Shown here piece after piece: positions 1-8,696 of a DNA stretch of 48,611 nucleotides. The position numbers were made by a program, and so were the translations under genes. The stretch lies in NCBI GenBank assembly GCA_902533035.1, contig CACAKI010000005.1:1-48611 (forward strand), written 5' to 3'. The stretch comes from an uncultured Bacteroidota bacterium. GTDB taxonomy: Bacteria > Bacteroidota > Bacteroidia > Flavobacteriales > TMED113. The stretch's first letter is position 1. Each line of letters begins with the position of its first letter. The notes below the pieces were generated by a model. It had not been told where the DNA came from, did not search any database, and saw nothing but the letters and a program-made list of their open reading frames with translations.

Positions 1-1169
1 CAAATACAGGTTGTCAAGGCACTCAAATACAGTTTGAATCATTTGCATACAATCACCCGAGTGATAATATTTATTATGAGTGGGATTTTGGAGCGGGTGC
101 AAATCCTCAATATTCTTACGACCCTAACCCTATTGTTGTTTACGAAGAAAAGGGTTCTTATAATGTTAAATTAACTGTTTGTAACGGCCCATTAGGTGGT
201 GAAAATTCTTTTTGTAATGAGCTAACTAGAGAAAATTATATTTATATTTTGGATGATGTTACTGTGTCTAGTGATGCTGGAATTAATCAGGATTTTGGAC
301 CTAATGATGCTGGATCTTTTCCTGAGAACGAAGGTTGGTATATTGTCCCTCAAGATGATGAAGAGACATGGGAAACCACTACATCTGCGTCTTGGAATGA
401 TGATACATCTATACGTATTAGGAGTAGGTATTTTGGATATGAGCTTAATAGTCACACATTTACCACTCCAGAATTAGACTTAAGTAATTTGAGTTCAGCT
501 CAAATCTATTTCAATCTTGCATATGCACTCAAAAGTAATCAAATAGATTTTGATGGAAATTTGTACATACAAGATCAGTTAATTATATATACATCAGATA
601 ATTGTGGTGAAACATGGATGGCTAGAAAAACATATAATGCTGATGATTTAATTACTGTTTTTGATGAGTTTGGAAATCCATTAACCATATTCAATGATTT
701 CATTCCTGTTGGAGACCAAACAAACCCTGGTCAGTGGGCTCAAAAATCATTTAGCCTTAATAATGTTGCGGGTGATGAAGGGGTAATTATTAAATTTGAA
801 TTTACAGGAATAGGCGTAAATGAAAATGGTGTTAATGTAGGTGGAAACTGGCTATACATAGACAATCTAAGAGTGGGTGAAAATTTTGTTGATATAAATG
901 AAGAGTACAATTCTAAATTAAATATTTTCCCAAACCCATCTAAGGGCTCTGCCAACATTGAAATTATTTTAGAATCTTCACAAAAAGTGATGATTAAATT
1001 ATACAATATTCTTGGTAAGTCTGTAACAACAAAAGAGTTTGATTTACAAAAAGGTTTAAACACCCTTGATTTGGAAGATATTCAAGAAAATCTCTCAACA
1101 GGAAATTATCTTATTAACGTTATAACTAAGAAAGAGCAACTGACTAATAGTATAATTATCACAAAATAA
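1..1169 (+). CDS. Secreted protease-like protein, 3' part (PKD, jelly-roll, T9SS type A tail)
   Basis: The reading frame is open from the window edge (first full codon at base 3), so the 5' end lies outside; the ATG at 249 is internal. Visible domains in order are a PKD fold (YYEWDFGAGANP near bases 75-110), a MAM/choice-of-anchor-J-like beta domain that includes GGNWLYIDNLRVG, and a T9SS type A sorting tail (NIFPNPSKG ... LYNILGK ... GNYLINV) that would direct export and surface attachment. The same domain order follows the catalytic domain in the next gene, so this is probably the end of another M43 metalloprotease, although no catalytic motif is in view. The next gene starts 5 bp after the stop, suggesting a tandem operon. 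Substrate unknown. Confidence 0.85.
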   Translation, partial: NTGCQGTQIQFESFAYNHPSDNIYYEWDFGAGANPQYSYDPNPIVVYEEKGSYNVKLTVCNGPLGGENSFCNELTRENYIYILDDVTVSSDAGINQDFGPNDAGSFPENEGWYIVPQDDEETWETTTSASWNDDTSIRIRSRYFGYELNSHTFTTPELDLSNLSSAQIYFNLAYALKSNQIDFDGNLYIQDQLIIYTSDNCGETWMARKTYNADDLITVFDEFGNPLTIFNDFIPVGDQTNPGQWAQKSFSLNNVAGDEGVIIKFEFTGIGVNENGVNVGGNWLYIDNLRVGENFVDINEEYNSKLNIFPNPSKGSANIEIILESSQKVMIKLYNILGKSVTTKEFDLQKGLNTLDLEDIQENLSTGNYLINVITKKEQLTNSIIITK

Positions 1170-1174
1170 TTTAG

Positions 1175-3397
1175 ATGATTTTAACTCGTTTTTTCCTTTT
1201 TTTTTTTTTAGGATTAACTTTTTCTTTTTCTCAAAATAAAACTTGTGGTTCTGTAGAGGCTATACAAAAATCTTTAGAGCAATTTCCTGAAAAAAGACAA
1301 ATTTTGAAGAATTTAAATGCTTTCACAAAAGAATTTATTGAACAAAAAAAATTGTGTCGTCAATCTGATACAACTTATATTATCCCAACAGTGGTTCATA
1401 TTATACATAATTATGGACCGGAACGTATTTCTAAAACACAGGTTCTGTCTTGTATGAAAAGCATGAATGATGATTTTAGTTCATTAAATGATGATATTAC
1501 CGCTGTTATAGATGAGTTTAGTAATCTGATTTCTGATATGGGTATTGAGTTTCGTTTAGCAAAACTTGATCCTGATGGAAATTGCACAGATGGAATTACA
1601 TACCATCAGTCTATTTTAACATATGAAGGTGGAGAGAATGTAAAAGATGATACATATTGGGATAATGATATGTACATGAATATTTGGGTAGTTGCTGACT
1701 TAGCAAGTGATGGAACGGCTGCATATGCATATTATCCTGGCTCTGCCCCTGATAACCATGAAGGTATAATTTGTGATGATGATTATTTTGGAACTACTGG
1801 TACAGCAAATAGCGGTAATTGGTCTCGTCATACAATGCCTCATGAAGTAGGGCATTATCTTAATTTAGCTCATCCTTGGGGAAGTTCCAACAGCCCAGGA
1901 AATGATGATAATGACGATGATGGAATTCCTGATAATTGCCTTATTGATGATGGTGTAGACGACACACCACTAACATTTGGGGTTTCAAATTCAAATTGTC
2001 CGTTAACACAAATCTCTTGCAATGACACTTTAGATAATGTTCAAAATATTATGGATTATTCAAATTGTGCATTAATGTTTACAAATGGACAAAAAGACAG
2101 GGCTCATGCTGCATTAAACTCTAGTTCTGGGGGTAGGAATTTACTTTGGCAAGAAGATAATTTATGGAATACCGGGGTACACGATAACTACGAAGAAAAT
2201 ATCTGTATTCCTATTGCCGACTTTACCTCAAATACACAATCAGCATGTAATGATATAACCATCTCTTTTGAACAAATGTGTTATAATGCAGATAGCTTTG
2301 ACTCTTTTTACTGGGATTTTGGGAGTGGAGCCACCCCTTCTATTTCTTATGAAGAGAACCCAATAATAAGTTATACCCTTCCTGGCTCTCATGATGTAAA
2401 ATTAATTGTAACTAATGAATCTGGTTCTTCTGAAATAATTAAAGAAAATTATATTACCATTTTAGATAGTGACGCTGCACCTTTTTTAGAACAATTTGAA
2501 GATATTAATTTTCCAGAAAACAGTACTAATTCCAACTGGTATATTAAACCAACTGGGACCGAGCCATCTTGGGCAAGAACAGGTTTCGCCTCATCTGATG
2601 GGGTGGGCTCTATAAGAATAAGCAGTCAATATCTTTCAGCTAATGATGTGATTCATGAACTTGTTAGCCCAGAATTAGATTTTTCTACACAAACTACATC
2701 ATCTGAAAAACCTCTGTCTTTATATTTTGATTTAGCGTATGCTAAACGATTACCCTATACCGTAGAAGATGGAATTAGTATTATAGATGACGTGTTGTCT
2801 GTTTATGTATCAAAAAATTGTGGAGAGAGCTGGATAAAAAGAGGTCAGTGGAATACAAATGAGTTAAATACTAAAGGTGACAGTATTGTGTTTAATCCTT
2901 ATGTTCCCTCTGCTTCTGATTGGGAAGAAAGATCAGTAAATATTCAAACTGCTGCAGAAGAATCAAGTGTAATTATCAAATTTTCCTTTACAGGAAAAGG
3001 TATTTTGCAAGAAGAGGAAGCCTTTAATATTGATAATGGAACAATTATTACTGATAATGTGGGTGGAAATTGGTTATATATTGATAATATTAGAATTGGA
3101 AACGGTGATTGGGAACCGTCGAGTAATATAGAAACTATTGATCTAGACGTTTTTCCAAACCCTCTTTCAAAAAATAATGGATACTTGAGGTTTGATTTAC
3201 CTGAAAATGACATTCTACATATATCTGTTTATAATTTATATGGGAAAAAATTATTAGATGATCAAAAGTCATTTATAGCTGGAAATAATTCTTATTCATT
3301 AAATACTTTTATTAATGAAAATAATTCTGGTTTATATATTATTAAAGTATCTTCAGAAAAAATTTTAGGAACTAGATCTATTACCATTGCTAAATAA
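1175..3397 (+). CDS. Secreted M43-type zinc metalloprotease with PKD domain and T9SS type A tail
   Basis: 740 residues. A signal peptide ends near SFSFSQNK. The metzincin zinc site HEVGHYLNLAH begins at residue 223 (three His ligands, catalytic Glu224), with a Met-turn INDYS-like MDYSNC at about 293, as in M43 (pappalysin/cytophagalysin) proteases. A PKD domain (YWDFGSGATP, about 346-430) follows, then a jelly-roll domain (about 440-645) ending GGNWLYIDNIRIG, then a type A sorting tail (VFPNPLSKN ... YNLYGKK ... GLYIIKV). Family knowledge predicts an exported endopeptidase on the cell surface or in the medium; the substrate cannot be read. It lies between two paralogues. The signal peptide coding contains a run of 13 T, a possible slippage or sequencing-error site. 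Confidence 0.9.
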   Translation: MILTRFFLFFFLGLTFSFSQNKTCGSVEAIQKSLEQFPEKRQILKNLNAFTKEFIEQKKLCRQSDTTYIIPTVVHIIHNYGPERISKTQVLSCMKSMNDDFSSLNDDITAVIDEFSNLISDMGIEFRLAKLDPDGNCTDGITYHQSILTYEGGENVKDDTYWDNDMYMNIWVVADLASDGTAAYAYYPGSAPDNHEGIICDDDYFGTTGTANSGNWSRHTMPHEVGHYLNLAHPWGSSNSPGNDDNDDDGIPDNCLIDDGVDDTPLTFGVSNSNCPLTQISCNDTLDNVQNIMDYSNCALMFTNGQKDRAHAALNSSSGGRNLLWQEDNLWNTGVHDNYEENICIPIADFTSNTQSACNDITISFEQMCYNADSFDSFYWDFGSGATPSISYEENPIISYTLPGSHDVKLIVTNESGSSEIIKENYITILDSDAAPFLEQFEDINFPENSTNSNWYIKPTGTEPSWARTGFASSDGVGSIRISSQYLSANDVIHELVSPELDFSTQTTSSEKPLSLYFDLAYAKRLPYTVEDGISIIDDVLSVYVSKNCGESWIKRGQWNTNELNTKGDSIVFNPYVPSASDWEERSVNIQTAAEESSVIIKFSFTGKGILQEEEAFNIDNGTIITDNVGGNWLYIDNIRIGNGDWEPSSNIETIDLDVFPNPLSKNNGYLRFDLPENDILHISVYNLYGKKLLDDQKSFIAGNNSYSLNTFINENNSGLYIIKVSSEKILGTRSITIAK

Positions 3398-3398
3398 T

Positions 3399-5363
3399 AT
3401 GAAAAAAATCATAACATTACTTATTCTGTTCTTGTTCTCAACAAGAACTTATTGCCAAGAAACTATCTTGCCTTGCGCCACTCACATAATGAATAAGCAG
3501 AATTTTGAGAAAAACCCTGAAATTTTCTTGAAAAATAAACTTAAACTAGACTCCATTACTAATTTATTTAACTCTCAAGCTAGATTTGGTGAGCCAGAAA
3601 AAATTATTCCCGTTGTTTTTCATGTCTTACATGAAGGAAACCCTGTTGGGGTAAATGAAAATATTTCTAAAGAACAAATTGAAGATGCTATTAGGCTTAT
3701 GAATGAAGATTTTAATGCCATGAATGAAGACTTATCAAATGTAATTGATGAGTTTCAAGGAATTATAGGAAATGTTAATGTTGTGTATAAGTTAGCTAAA
3801 ATTGACCCTTATGGAAATTGCACAGAAGGAATTACTCGAACTTATTGGGAGGGAACGGGTTCAGCAGATGATGATGCAAAACAAGTTGTTTTTTGGGATG
3901 ATGCTTCTTATTTGAATATTTGGGTAGTGAAAAGTATTGACGCTAGTATTGGAGCTGCAGCATATACATATATTCCTTCGGCGGGCGGTCCAAATTTTAG
4001 ACACGGGATTATTGCCGATCATGAATATGTAGGAAGTATTGGAACTGGTAGTAATAGTAGTTACGTTAAGCACACGCTTTCTCATGAATGTGGTCACTTC
4101 TTTAATTTAGAACATACGTGGGCAGAATGGTCGGATGTAGGACTTTCCTCTAATTGTAATGAAGATGACTTTGTTGCAGATACCCCAAACTGTATTGGCT
4201 CTTATAGTACATGTGTGCTTTCTTCAACAAGCTGTGAGTCTTTAGATAATGTGCAAAATTTTATGGATTACTCCAGCTGCACTTGTATGTTTACACAGGG
4301 CCAAGTTACACGAATGCAGGCTTCTTTAAATTCTGGTGTTGGTGACAGAGTAGATTTATGGCAAGAAGACAATCTATGGGAAACAGGTACACATCCTGAT
4401 TATCAAGCAGAAGAATGTTTAGCAACTATTGACTTTTATATACCTAATGGTAATGTTTGTGTGAATAATGAAATTCAATATTTTAACAACTCATTTAATG
4501 TTGGGGAGAATCCTATTTATTATTGGTCTTTTCCGGGTGGAACACCATTAAATTCATATGAAGAAAATCCAGTTGTTACTTATAATGCGCCAGGATCCTT
4601 TAATGTTTCTTTATCGATTTCTACAGAAGCTGGAACCACATACGAAACAATTAATAATTTTATTACTGTTTCTGACAACAATCCTATTTTATCATCTATT
4701 TCAGAAAGTTTTGAATCTGCTAATTTTCCTATTTCAGATAATCCATTAAGTGATTGGGAGATTTTGGAACAAGAAACTGAAAATACATGGGATAGAACAG
4801 AAAGTGCATCTAGTAACGGTTTGTCCTCTATGAGAATACGGAGTCGGTTTTTTTCAGGAGAAAATGAACATAATTTATACTCTCCATTTATTAATATAAG
4901 TCAATATCAAACTCCTGTAAGATTATACTTTGATTACGCTTATGCACAACGAAATAGCCAAAGTGATGATCTATTAAGGATCTTAATCTCGGACGATTGT
5001 GGTTTATCATGGACTGAAAGAAAAGATTTAACAACTAATGAGTTAATTACAAATGGTGGTTCATATATTTCTAGTGCTTTTGTTCCCAATAATGATCAAT
5101 GGGAAGAAGAATATGTTAATCTAAATCCTTGGGCAGGAAATGAAAGTATAAAAATAAAATTTGAGTTTACGGGAGAAAATGGAAATTATTTATATATAGA
5201 CAATATTCGTCTTGAATTGGAAAATACTGAATTAAAAGATTTCGTTCCTAATAATAAAGTATTACTAAAAACTATTGATATCTTAGGAAGAGAAAACACA
5301 AATAGTAAGTTCTACATTGAAATTTTTGATGATGGAACTGTTATTAAAAACTATAGATTATGA
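3399..5363 (+). CDS. Secreted M43-type zinc metalloprotease with PKD domain and short LGR-type tail
   Basis: 654 residues from ATG 3399. A TTG at 3387 is in frame, but the ATG gives a clean signal peptide (MKKIITLLILFLFS...YCQE) and sits 1 bp after the previous stop. The zinc site HECGHFFNLEH starts at about residue 229 and the Met-turn MDYSSC at about 289. A PKD domain (YYWSFPGGTP) and a jelly-roll domain (NYLYIDNIRLE) follow. Unlike its two upstream paralogues it does not end in a PNP-containing type A tail. It ends in a compact module, TIDILGRENTN ... IEIFDDGTVIKNYRL, which recurs in three other secreted proteins in this window. Its stop overlaps the next gene's ATG (ATGA). Confidence 0.9.
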   Translation: MKKIITLLILFLFSTRTYCQETILPCATHIMNKQNFEKNPEIFLKNKLKLDSITNLFNSQARFGEPEKIIPVVFHVLHEGNPVGVNENISKEQIEDAIRLMNEDFNAMNEDLSNVIDEFQGIIGNVNVVYKLAKIDPYGNCTEGITRTYWEGTGSADDDAKQVVFWDDASYLNIWVVKSIDASIGAAAYTYIPSAGGPNFRHGIIADHEYVGSIGTGSNSSYVKHTLSHECGHFFNLEHTWAEWSDVGLSSNCNEDDFVADTPNCIGSYSTCVLSSTSCESLDNVQNFMDYSSCTCMFTQGQVTRMQASLNSGVGDRVDLWQEDNLWETGTHPDYQAEECLATIDFYIPNGNVCVNNEIQYFNNSFNVGENPIYYWSFPGGTPLNSYEENPVVTYNAPGSFNVSLSISTEAGTTYETINNFITVSDNNPILSSISESFESANFPISDNPLSDWEILEQETENTWDRTESASSNGLSSMRIRSRFFSGENEHNLYSPFINISQYQTPVRLYFDYAYAQRNSQSDDLLRILISDDCGLSWTERKDLTTNELITNGGSYISSAFVPNNDQWEEEYVNLNPWAGNESIKIKFEFTGENGNYLYIDNIRLELENTELKDFVPNNKVLLKTIDILGRENTNSKFYIEIFDDGTVIKNYRL

Positions 5364-5767
5364 GAAATTTAATTTTTATACTTTTATTAGTCCCTATTTT
5401 TATTTTTTCGCAAAATAAAAAAGAGCAAAAAAAAGCAACTAAAACAGCTAATACTTGGTTGTTAAAAATTGATAATGGAGAGTATGCTGAGAGTTGGGAT
5501 TCTACTGGAGAATATTTTCAAAATAGCATCCAAAGAGACCGATGGTCAGCTGCGCTAACTGCTAGTAGACTTCCTTTAGGAAATGTAATTTATAGAGAGT
5601 TTAATTCAGCTGATTATAAAGCCCAAATTCCAGGTGCTCCTGATGGTAAATATTATGTTCTCACATTTAACGTTTCTTATGAAAAGAAAAACTCCGGGAT
5701 TGAAACAATTACATTGTCAAAAGGATCTGACGGTAATTGGGAAGTTGTCGGTTTTTTTATAAAATAA
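5360..5767 (+). CDS. DUF4019 family secreted protein
   Basis: 135 residues with a signal peptide (MRNLIFILLLVPIFIFSQ). The remainder matches the DUF4019 pattern as I remember it: a helix with TANTWLLKIDNGEYAESWD, a W-rich middle (QRDRWSAAL, LGNVIYREF) and a final beta region ending GNWEVVGFFIK. Members are small periplasmic or secreted proteins of unknown role. The start overlaps the preceding protease stop by 4 bp, implying translational coupling, but a functional link to the protease is only contextual. Confidence 0.8.
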   Translation: MRNLIFILLLVPIFIFSQNKKEQKKATKTANTWLLKIDNGEYAESWDSTGEYFQNSIQRDRWSAALTASRLPLGNVIYREFNSADYKAQIPGAPDGKYYVLTFNVSYEKKNSGIETITLSKGSDGNWEVVGFFIK

Positions 5768-5791
5768 AAAATTTAACTCCTTATTCCCATT

Positions 5792-6001
5792 TTGAAAAAT
5801 ATCCAAAAGCCAATAGTTTTAAAGTTGAAAAAAGGAAACCGCTACAGTATTTGTTCTTGTGGTGTGAGTAAACGATTACCCTTTTGTGATGGAAAGCATA
5901 AAGACCTTAATCAACAAAAAAACAGTACATATAAGTCTATTAAAATCACACCTTCTGCAGATGTTGAAATTTCTTTAAATTGTGCAAACTGGAACGAATA
6001 A
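5792..6001 (+). CDS. CDGSH-type iron-sulfur protein
   Basis: 69 residues. The signature C-S-C-G followed by LPFCDGKHK gives the three Cys and one His that ligate a [2Fe-2S] cluster in CDGSH (mitoNEET-like) proteins, which are small redox or cluster-transfer proteins. It has a single CDGSH motif and a basic N-terminal strand (KPIVLKLKKGNRYSICSCG). No ATG is available in frame ahead of the motif; TTG 5792 is the best start (ATT codons at 5783 and 5789 are alternatives). The stop at 6001 lies 2 bp before the acetyltransferase ATG at 6004. Confidence 0.85.
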   Translation: MKNIQKPIVLKLKKGNRYSICSCGVSKRLPFCDGKHKDLNQQKNSTYKSIKITPSADVEISLNCANWNE

Positions 6002-6003
6002 AA

Positions 6004-6477
6004 ATGAAAATAAATATTCGCAATGGAAAAAAATCGGATCTACCCAGTATTTTAAATTTAATTAAAGAACTGGCTGAGTATGAAAAATCATTAAATAAAG
6101 TTTTAATTACAATTAAAGATTTAGAAAATGATGGTTTTGGGGAAAATCCTTTATACTGGACTATAATAGCTGAGGTTAATAAAGAAATTATAGGAATGGC
6201 TTTTTATTATATTCGTTATTCCACATGGTCTGGAAAAAGTTTATATCTTGAAGATTTTATCGTAAAAAAACAGTTTCGCAGGAAGGGGGTTGGGGGCTTA
6301 TTGTTTGAAGAATGCTTGCGGGTCACAAAGAAAATTAATGCGAATGGAATGGTTTGGCAAGTGTTAAATTGGAATACTCCAGCTATTAATTTTTATAAAA
6401 AATATAATGCAGAATTAAAAAGTAATTGGATGAATGGTAAACTTTATATAGACCAAATTAATGCGTTGATGATATAA
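6004..6477 (+). CDS. GNAT family N-acetyltransferase (diamine/spermidine acetyltransferase-like)
   Basis: 157 residues from ATG 6004; an upstream in-frame TTG would overlap the CDGSH gene and is not preferred. The start IRNGKKSDLPSILNLIKELAEYEK and the strand-loop LYLEDFIVKKQFRRKGVGGLLFEECL (acetyl-CoA pyrophosphate loop R-R-K-G-V-G) are typical of the GNAT fold, closest to spermidine/diamine acetyltransferases (YEK near the N-terminus, WQVLNWNTPAINFYKKYNAE near the C-terminus). The acceptor amine cannot be decided from sequence. The stop shares one base with the next ATG. Confidence 0.82.
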   Translation: MKINIRNGKKSDLPSILNLIKELAEYEKSLNKVLITIKDLENDGFGENPLYWTIIAEVNKEIIGMAFYYIRYSTWSGKSLYLEDFIVKKQFRRKGVGGLLFEECLRVTKKINANGMVWQVLNWNTPAINFYKKYNAELKSNWMNGKLYIDQINALMI

Positions 6478-7091
6478 TGTTATTTAATGAAACATATAGA
6501 GAAATTGAATTCGACACAATTGGTTTATATAAAGAAAGAGGAAGTAAATTTATTGCATATTGCCTTTTAGTTAAAAATAAAAAAGAGGTAACGGAACAAT
6601 TAAATCGCATTAAAAAAAAAGAAAAGTCTGCTAATCATTATTGTTATGCTTATGTTTTGAAGCCCGATGGATCTGATTTTAGGTTATCAGATGACGGAGA
6701 GCCTTCTTCTACTGCAGGAAAACCCATAATGAGTCAAATAAAATTTAATGCCTTAACAAATATTTTAATAGTTGTTGTTCGTTATTTCGGTGGGAAAAAA
6801 CTAGGTATTCCAGGGTTAATACGATCTTACAAAACGGCAGCTATTGAAGCTATAAAAAATACGAGAATTACAACAAAAGATATTCAAGAAGAATATGACT
6901 TATTTTTTAATTATAAATCGTTAAATATTGTAATGAAAAAAATAAAAGACTGGAAATTAAATATCTTAAAAAGTGATTTAAAAATAAATTGTAAAATTAA
7001 ATTCTTAGTTTCAAAAAAGGAAAGTGATATAATATTTAATTATTTTAATGAGAAAAAAAACATTGAAATTAAATACATACAATCAAGATAA
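6477..7091 (+). CDS. YigZ/IMPACT (UPF0029) family protein
   Basis: 204 residues. The N-terminal domain carries the UPF0029 signature: KERGSKFIAY, then SDDGEPSSTAGKPI, then VVVRYFGGKKLGIPGLIRSY. A variable C-terminal domain follows, as in bacterial YigZ. The IMPACT family binds nucleic acid and is linked to translation control in eukaryotes; the bacterial role is unsettled. ATG overlaps the preceding TAA (TAATG), so it is probably co-transcribed with the acetyltransferase. Confidence 0.88.
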   Translation: MLFNETYREIEFDTIGLYKERGSKFIAYCLLVKNKKEVTEQLNRIKKKEKSANHYCYAYVLKPDGSDFRLSDDGEPSSTAGKPIMSQIKFNALTNILIVVVRYFGGKKLGIPGLIRSYKTAAIEAIKNTRITTKDIQEEYDLFFNYKSLNIVMKKIKDWKLNILKSDLKINCKIKFLVSKKESDIIFNYFNEKKNIEIKYIQSR

Positions 7092-7094
7092 TTC

Positions 7095-7364
7095 ATGGAA
7101 AACATATTTAAAATAATTGCATTTTTAGAAGGTTGGTCTTATATTTTATTATTGTTTATTGCTGTTCCTATAAAGTATCTTTTAGAAAATGAATCTTATG
7201 TTCAAATACTTGGAATGCCTCATGGTGTTTTGTTTTTAATTTACATTTTACTTGCTTTTATATTAAGGTCTAAATTTAACTGGAAAAATAAAATTTTTAG
7301 TTATATTCTGTTGGCGTCCATTATTCCATTTGGAACCTTTTATATAACTAAAAAATATTTTTAA
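7095..7364 (+). CDS. DUF3817 small membrane protein
   Basis: 89 residues, mostly hydrophobic. Three membrane segments are apparent (about 5-27, 40-58, 68-85). The motif FLEGWSYILLL followed by GMPHGVLFLIY is the characteristic core of DUF3817 (YdzA-like) inner-membrane proteins. Function is unknown. It starts 3 bp after the previous stop. Confidence 0.82.
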   Translation: MENIFKIIAFLEGWSYILLLFIAVPIKYLLENESYVQILGMPHGVLFLIYILLAFILRSKFNWKNKIFSYILLASIIPFGTFYITKKYF

Positions 7365-7388
7365 ATGTCGAATTGTTATCTTTATAAG

Positions 7389-7844
7389 ATGAAAAAAAAG
7401 TCTATAATAGTTCTATTCTTTTTGGCTTCAATTAGCTTTTCTCAAAATGAACCTAAAAAAGAATTTTTTAAAAATGGTAATCTTAAATCTATTCATACTA
7501 TTGAAAATGGTAGTTTTATTACTAAAACCTATTATAAAAATGGACAATTACATTTTCATGAAAACAAAATTCGTGGCCGTACTTTAATAGAAGAATTTTA
7601 TAAAAATGGGCAATTAAGCTATCAAAAAATGGCATCCAAATTTGGAACAAAAGAAAGGTTTTTTTCTAAACAAGGTGATTTAGTTATTATGTTAATAAAT
7701 GGAAAAGTAGAGTTTGTGGCATATGAAGGTGCTTTAGAAGAGTTTACAAGAAAAAATACTGTCACAGACCCTGAAGAAAATCATCATGGACACGGTCATC
7801 ATCACGGCCACGGTCATCATCACGGCCACGACCATCATCATTAA
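7389..7844 (+). CDS. Secreted MORN-like repeat protein with His-rich tail
   Basis: 151 residues from ATG 7389, which begins a proper signal peptide (MKKKSIIVLFFLASISFSQ); an in-frame ATG at 7365 would add a non-signal leader. The mature part has MORN/YwqK-like repeats (EFFKNGNLKSIH, TYYKNGQLHFHE, EFYKNGQLSYQK, RFFSKQGDL). The end is a His-Gly-rich tail of about 20 residues encoded by near-perfect 18-bp repeats, suggesting metal binding. Function unknown. MORN-like proteins of this type are often labelled YwqK antitoxins, but no toxin partner is present. Confidence 0.75.
   Translation: MKKKSIIVLFFLASISFSQNEPKKEFFKNGNLKSIHTIENGSFITKTYYKNGQLHFHENKIRGRTLIEEFYKNGQLSYQKMASKFGTKERFFSKQGDLVIMLINGKVEFVAYEGALEEFTRKNTVTDPEENHHGHGHHHGHGHHHGHDHHH
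7778..7841 (+). repeat. 18-bp tandem repeat encoding the His-rich tail
   Basis: Two near-identical 18-bp units (ggtcatcatcacggccac) preceded and followed by degenerate copies encode alternating His and Gly at the C-terminus of the MORN-like protein. Such a repeat can change copy number by slippage. Confidence 0.7.
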
Positions 7845-7860
7845 CATTAAAAATATCAAT

Positions 7861-8346
7861 ATGAAAACAATTTTTACTTTATTATTATTTCCTTTTTTAA
7901 TCTTTTCTCAAATAGATTATAATACAGAAATTCAACCTATTTTAGATGCTAATTGTGTGAGCTGTCATCAGGGAGCAGCGGCTTATTATGGCGGGCTTTC
8001 TCTAACAAGTTACAATGAACTAGTTGAGGGTGGTTATTCTGCTGGTGGTATTATTTCCACTGGTTTACTAGAAAACTATATTAGCACTGGTTACATGCCA
8101 CCATATGGATCTGGGAACAACTTAACTAGCGAAGAGGTAGATCTTATAATTCAATGGGTATCTGAAGGGGCTTTAGAAGAGAATAACTCCACTGGTATCC
8201 TAGAAAATAATAATAAGAAATCAATAATTAAAACATTAGATTTTCTAGGCAGGACCATAAATCAAAATAAACAAGGAATATTTATATATTTATATGAAAA
8301 TGGTGAAGTAGAAAAAAGATATTCTTTTTTTAAAAAAATTAACTAA
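7861..8346 (+). CDS. Secreted c-type cytochrome-like protein with short LGR-type tail
   Basis: 161 residues from ATG 7861, which begins the signal peptide MKTIFTLLLFPFLIFSQ; longer in-frame starts run into the previous His tail. A single haem-binding motif CVSCHQG lies at residues 32-36 (C32, C35, H36). GYMPPYGSG may supply the axial Met, and LIIQWVSEGAL is the usual helix after the haem in planctomycete-type cytochrome C domains. The C-terminus is the compact module TLDFLGRTINQ ... YLYENGEVEKRY shared with three other proteins here, probably an export tail. The role would be extracytoplasmic electron transfer; the partner is unknown. Confidence 0.8.
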   Translation: MKTIFTLLLFPFLIFSQIDYNTEIQPILDANCVSCHQGAAAYYGGLSLTSYNELVEGGYSAGGIISTGLLENYISTGYMPPYGSGNNLTSEEVDLIIQWVSEGALEENNSTGILENNNKKSIIKTLDFLGRTINQNKQGIFIYLYENGEVEKRYSFFKKIN

Positions 8347-8358
8347 CACAAAATTTCT

Positions 8359-8655
8359 ATGAAAACTTCAATTCTATTATTTGCATTATTGTTTTTAATT
8401 TCATGTGGATCATCTGGGCCAAGCGCATGTGATTGTGCTAACATGGTTAATGAACGAATCAGTGGAACTCTAGAAAATTTAACTAAGTCTGCTGAAGAAC
8501 AAGAAAAAATAAATGCTGATTGGGAAGAAAAATTAACACCCTGTCAACAACAAATGGAAGAAAATTCTGATTTTGAAAATGAAGTTCAAAAATGTTTAAT
8601 TCAAATAATGGATGAAGATACTAAAGAAAATCCATCAATAAATAGTACAGAATAA
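8359..8655 (+). CDS. Small lipoprotein, four-Cys helical family (copy 1)
   Basis: 98 residues. A lipoprotein signal ends at the lipobox LLFLISC (lipidated Cys16). The mature part starts GSSGPSACDCANM, is helical and acidic, and has a second Cys pair (LTPCQQQ ... VQKCLIQ). It is clearly paralogous to the next gene (same Cys spacing; SGP-AC-CA-M start). I do not recognise a named family. Membrane-anchored on the periplasmic side or outer membrane. Confidence 0.75.
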   Translation: MKTSILLFALLFLISCGSSGPSACDCANMVNERISGTLENLTKSAEEQEKINADWEEKLTPCQQQMEENSDFENEVQKCLIQIMDEDTKENPSINSTE

Positions 8656-8696
8656 TTTATAATTATATCTTTATACTGAACTCTAATATATATATC

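Noticed and set aside
249-1169. A complete gene starting at ATG 249
   Set aside because: The same frame is open to the window edge and encodes a PKD domain upstream, so ATG 249 is internal.
7365-7388. ATG 7365 as start of the His-tailed protein
   Set aside because: It would put a polar leader ahead of a perfect signal peptide that begins at ATG 7389.
7389-7844. Toxin-antitoxin system
   Set aside because: The YwqK-like repeats alone do not indicate an antitoxin; the protein has a signal peptide and no toxin neighbour.
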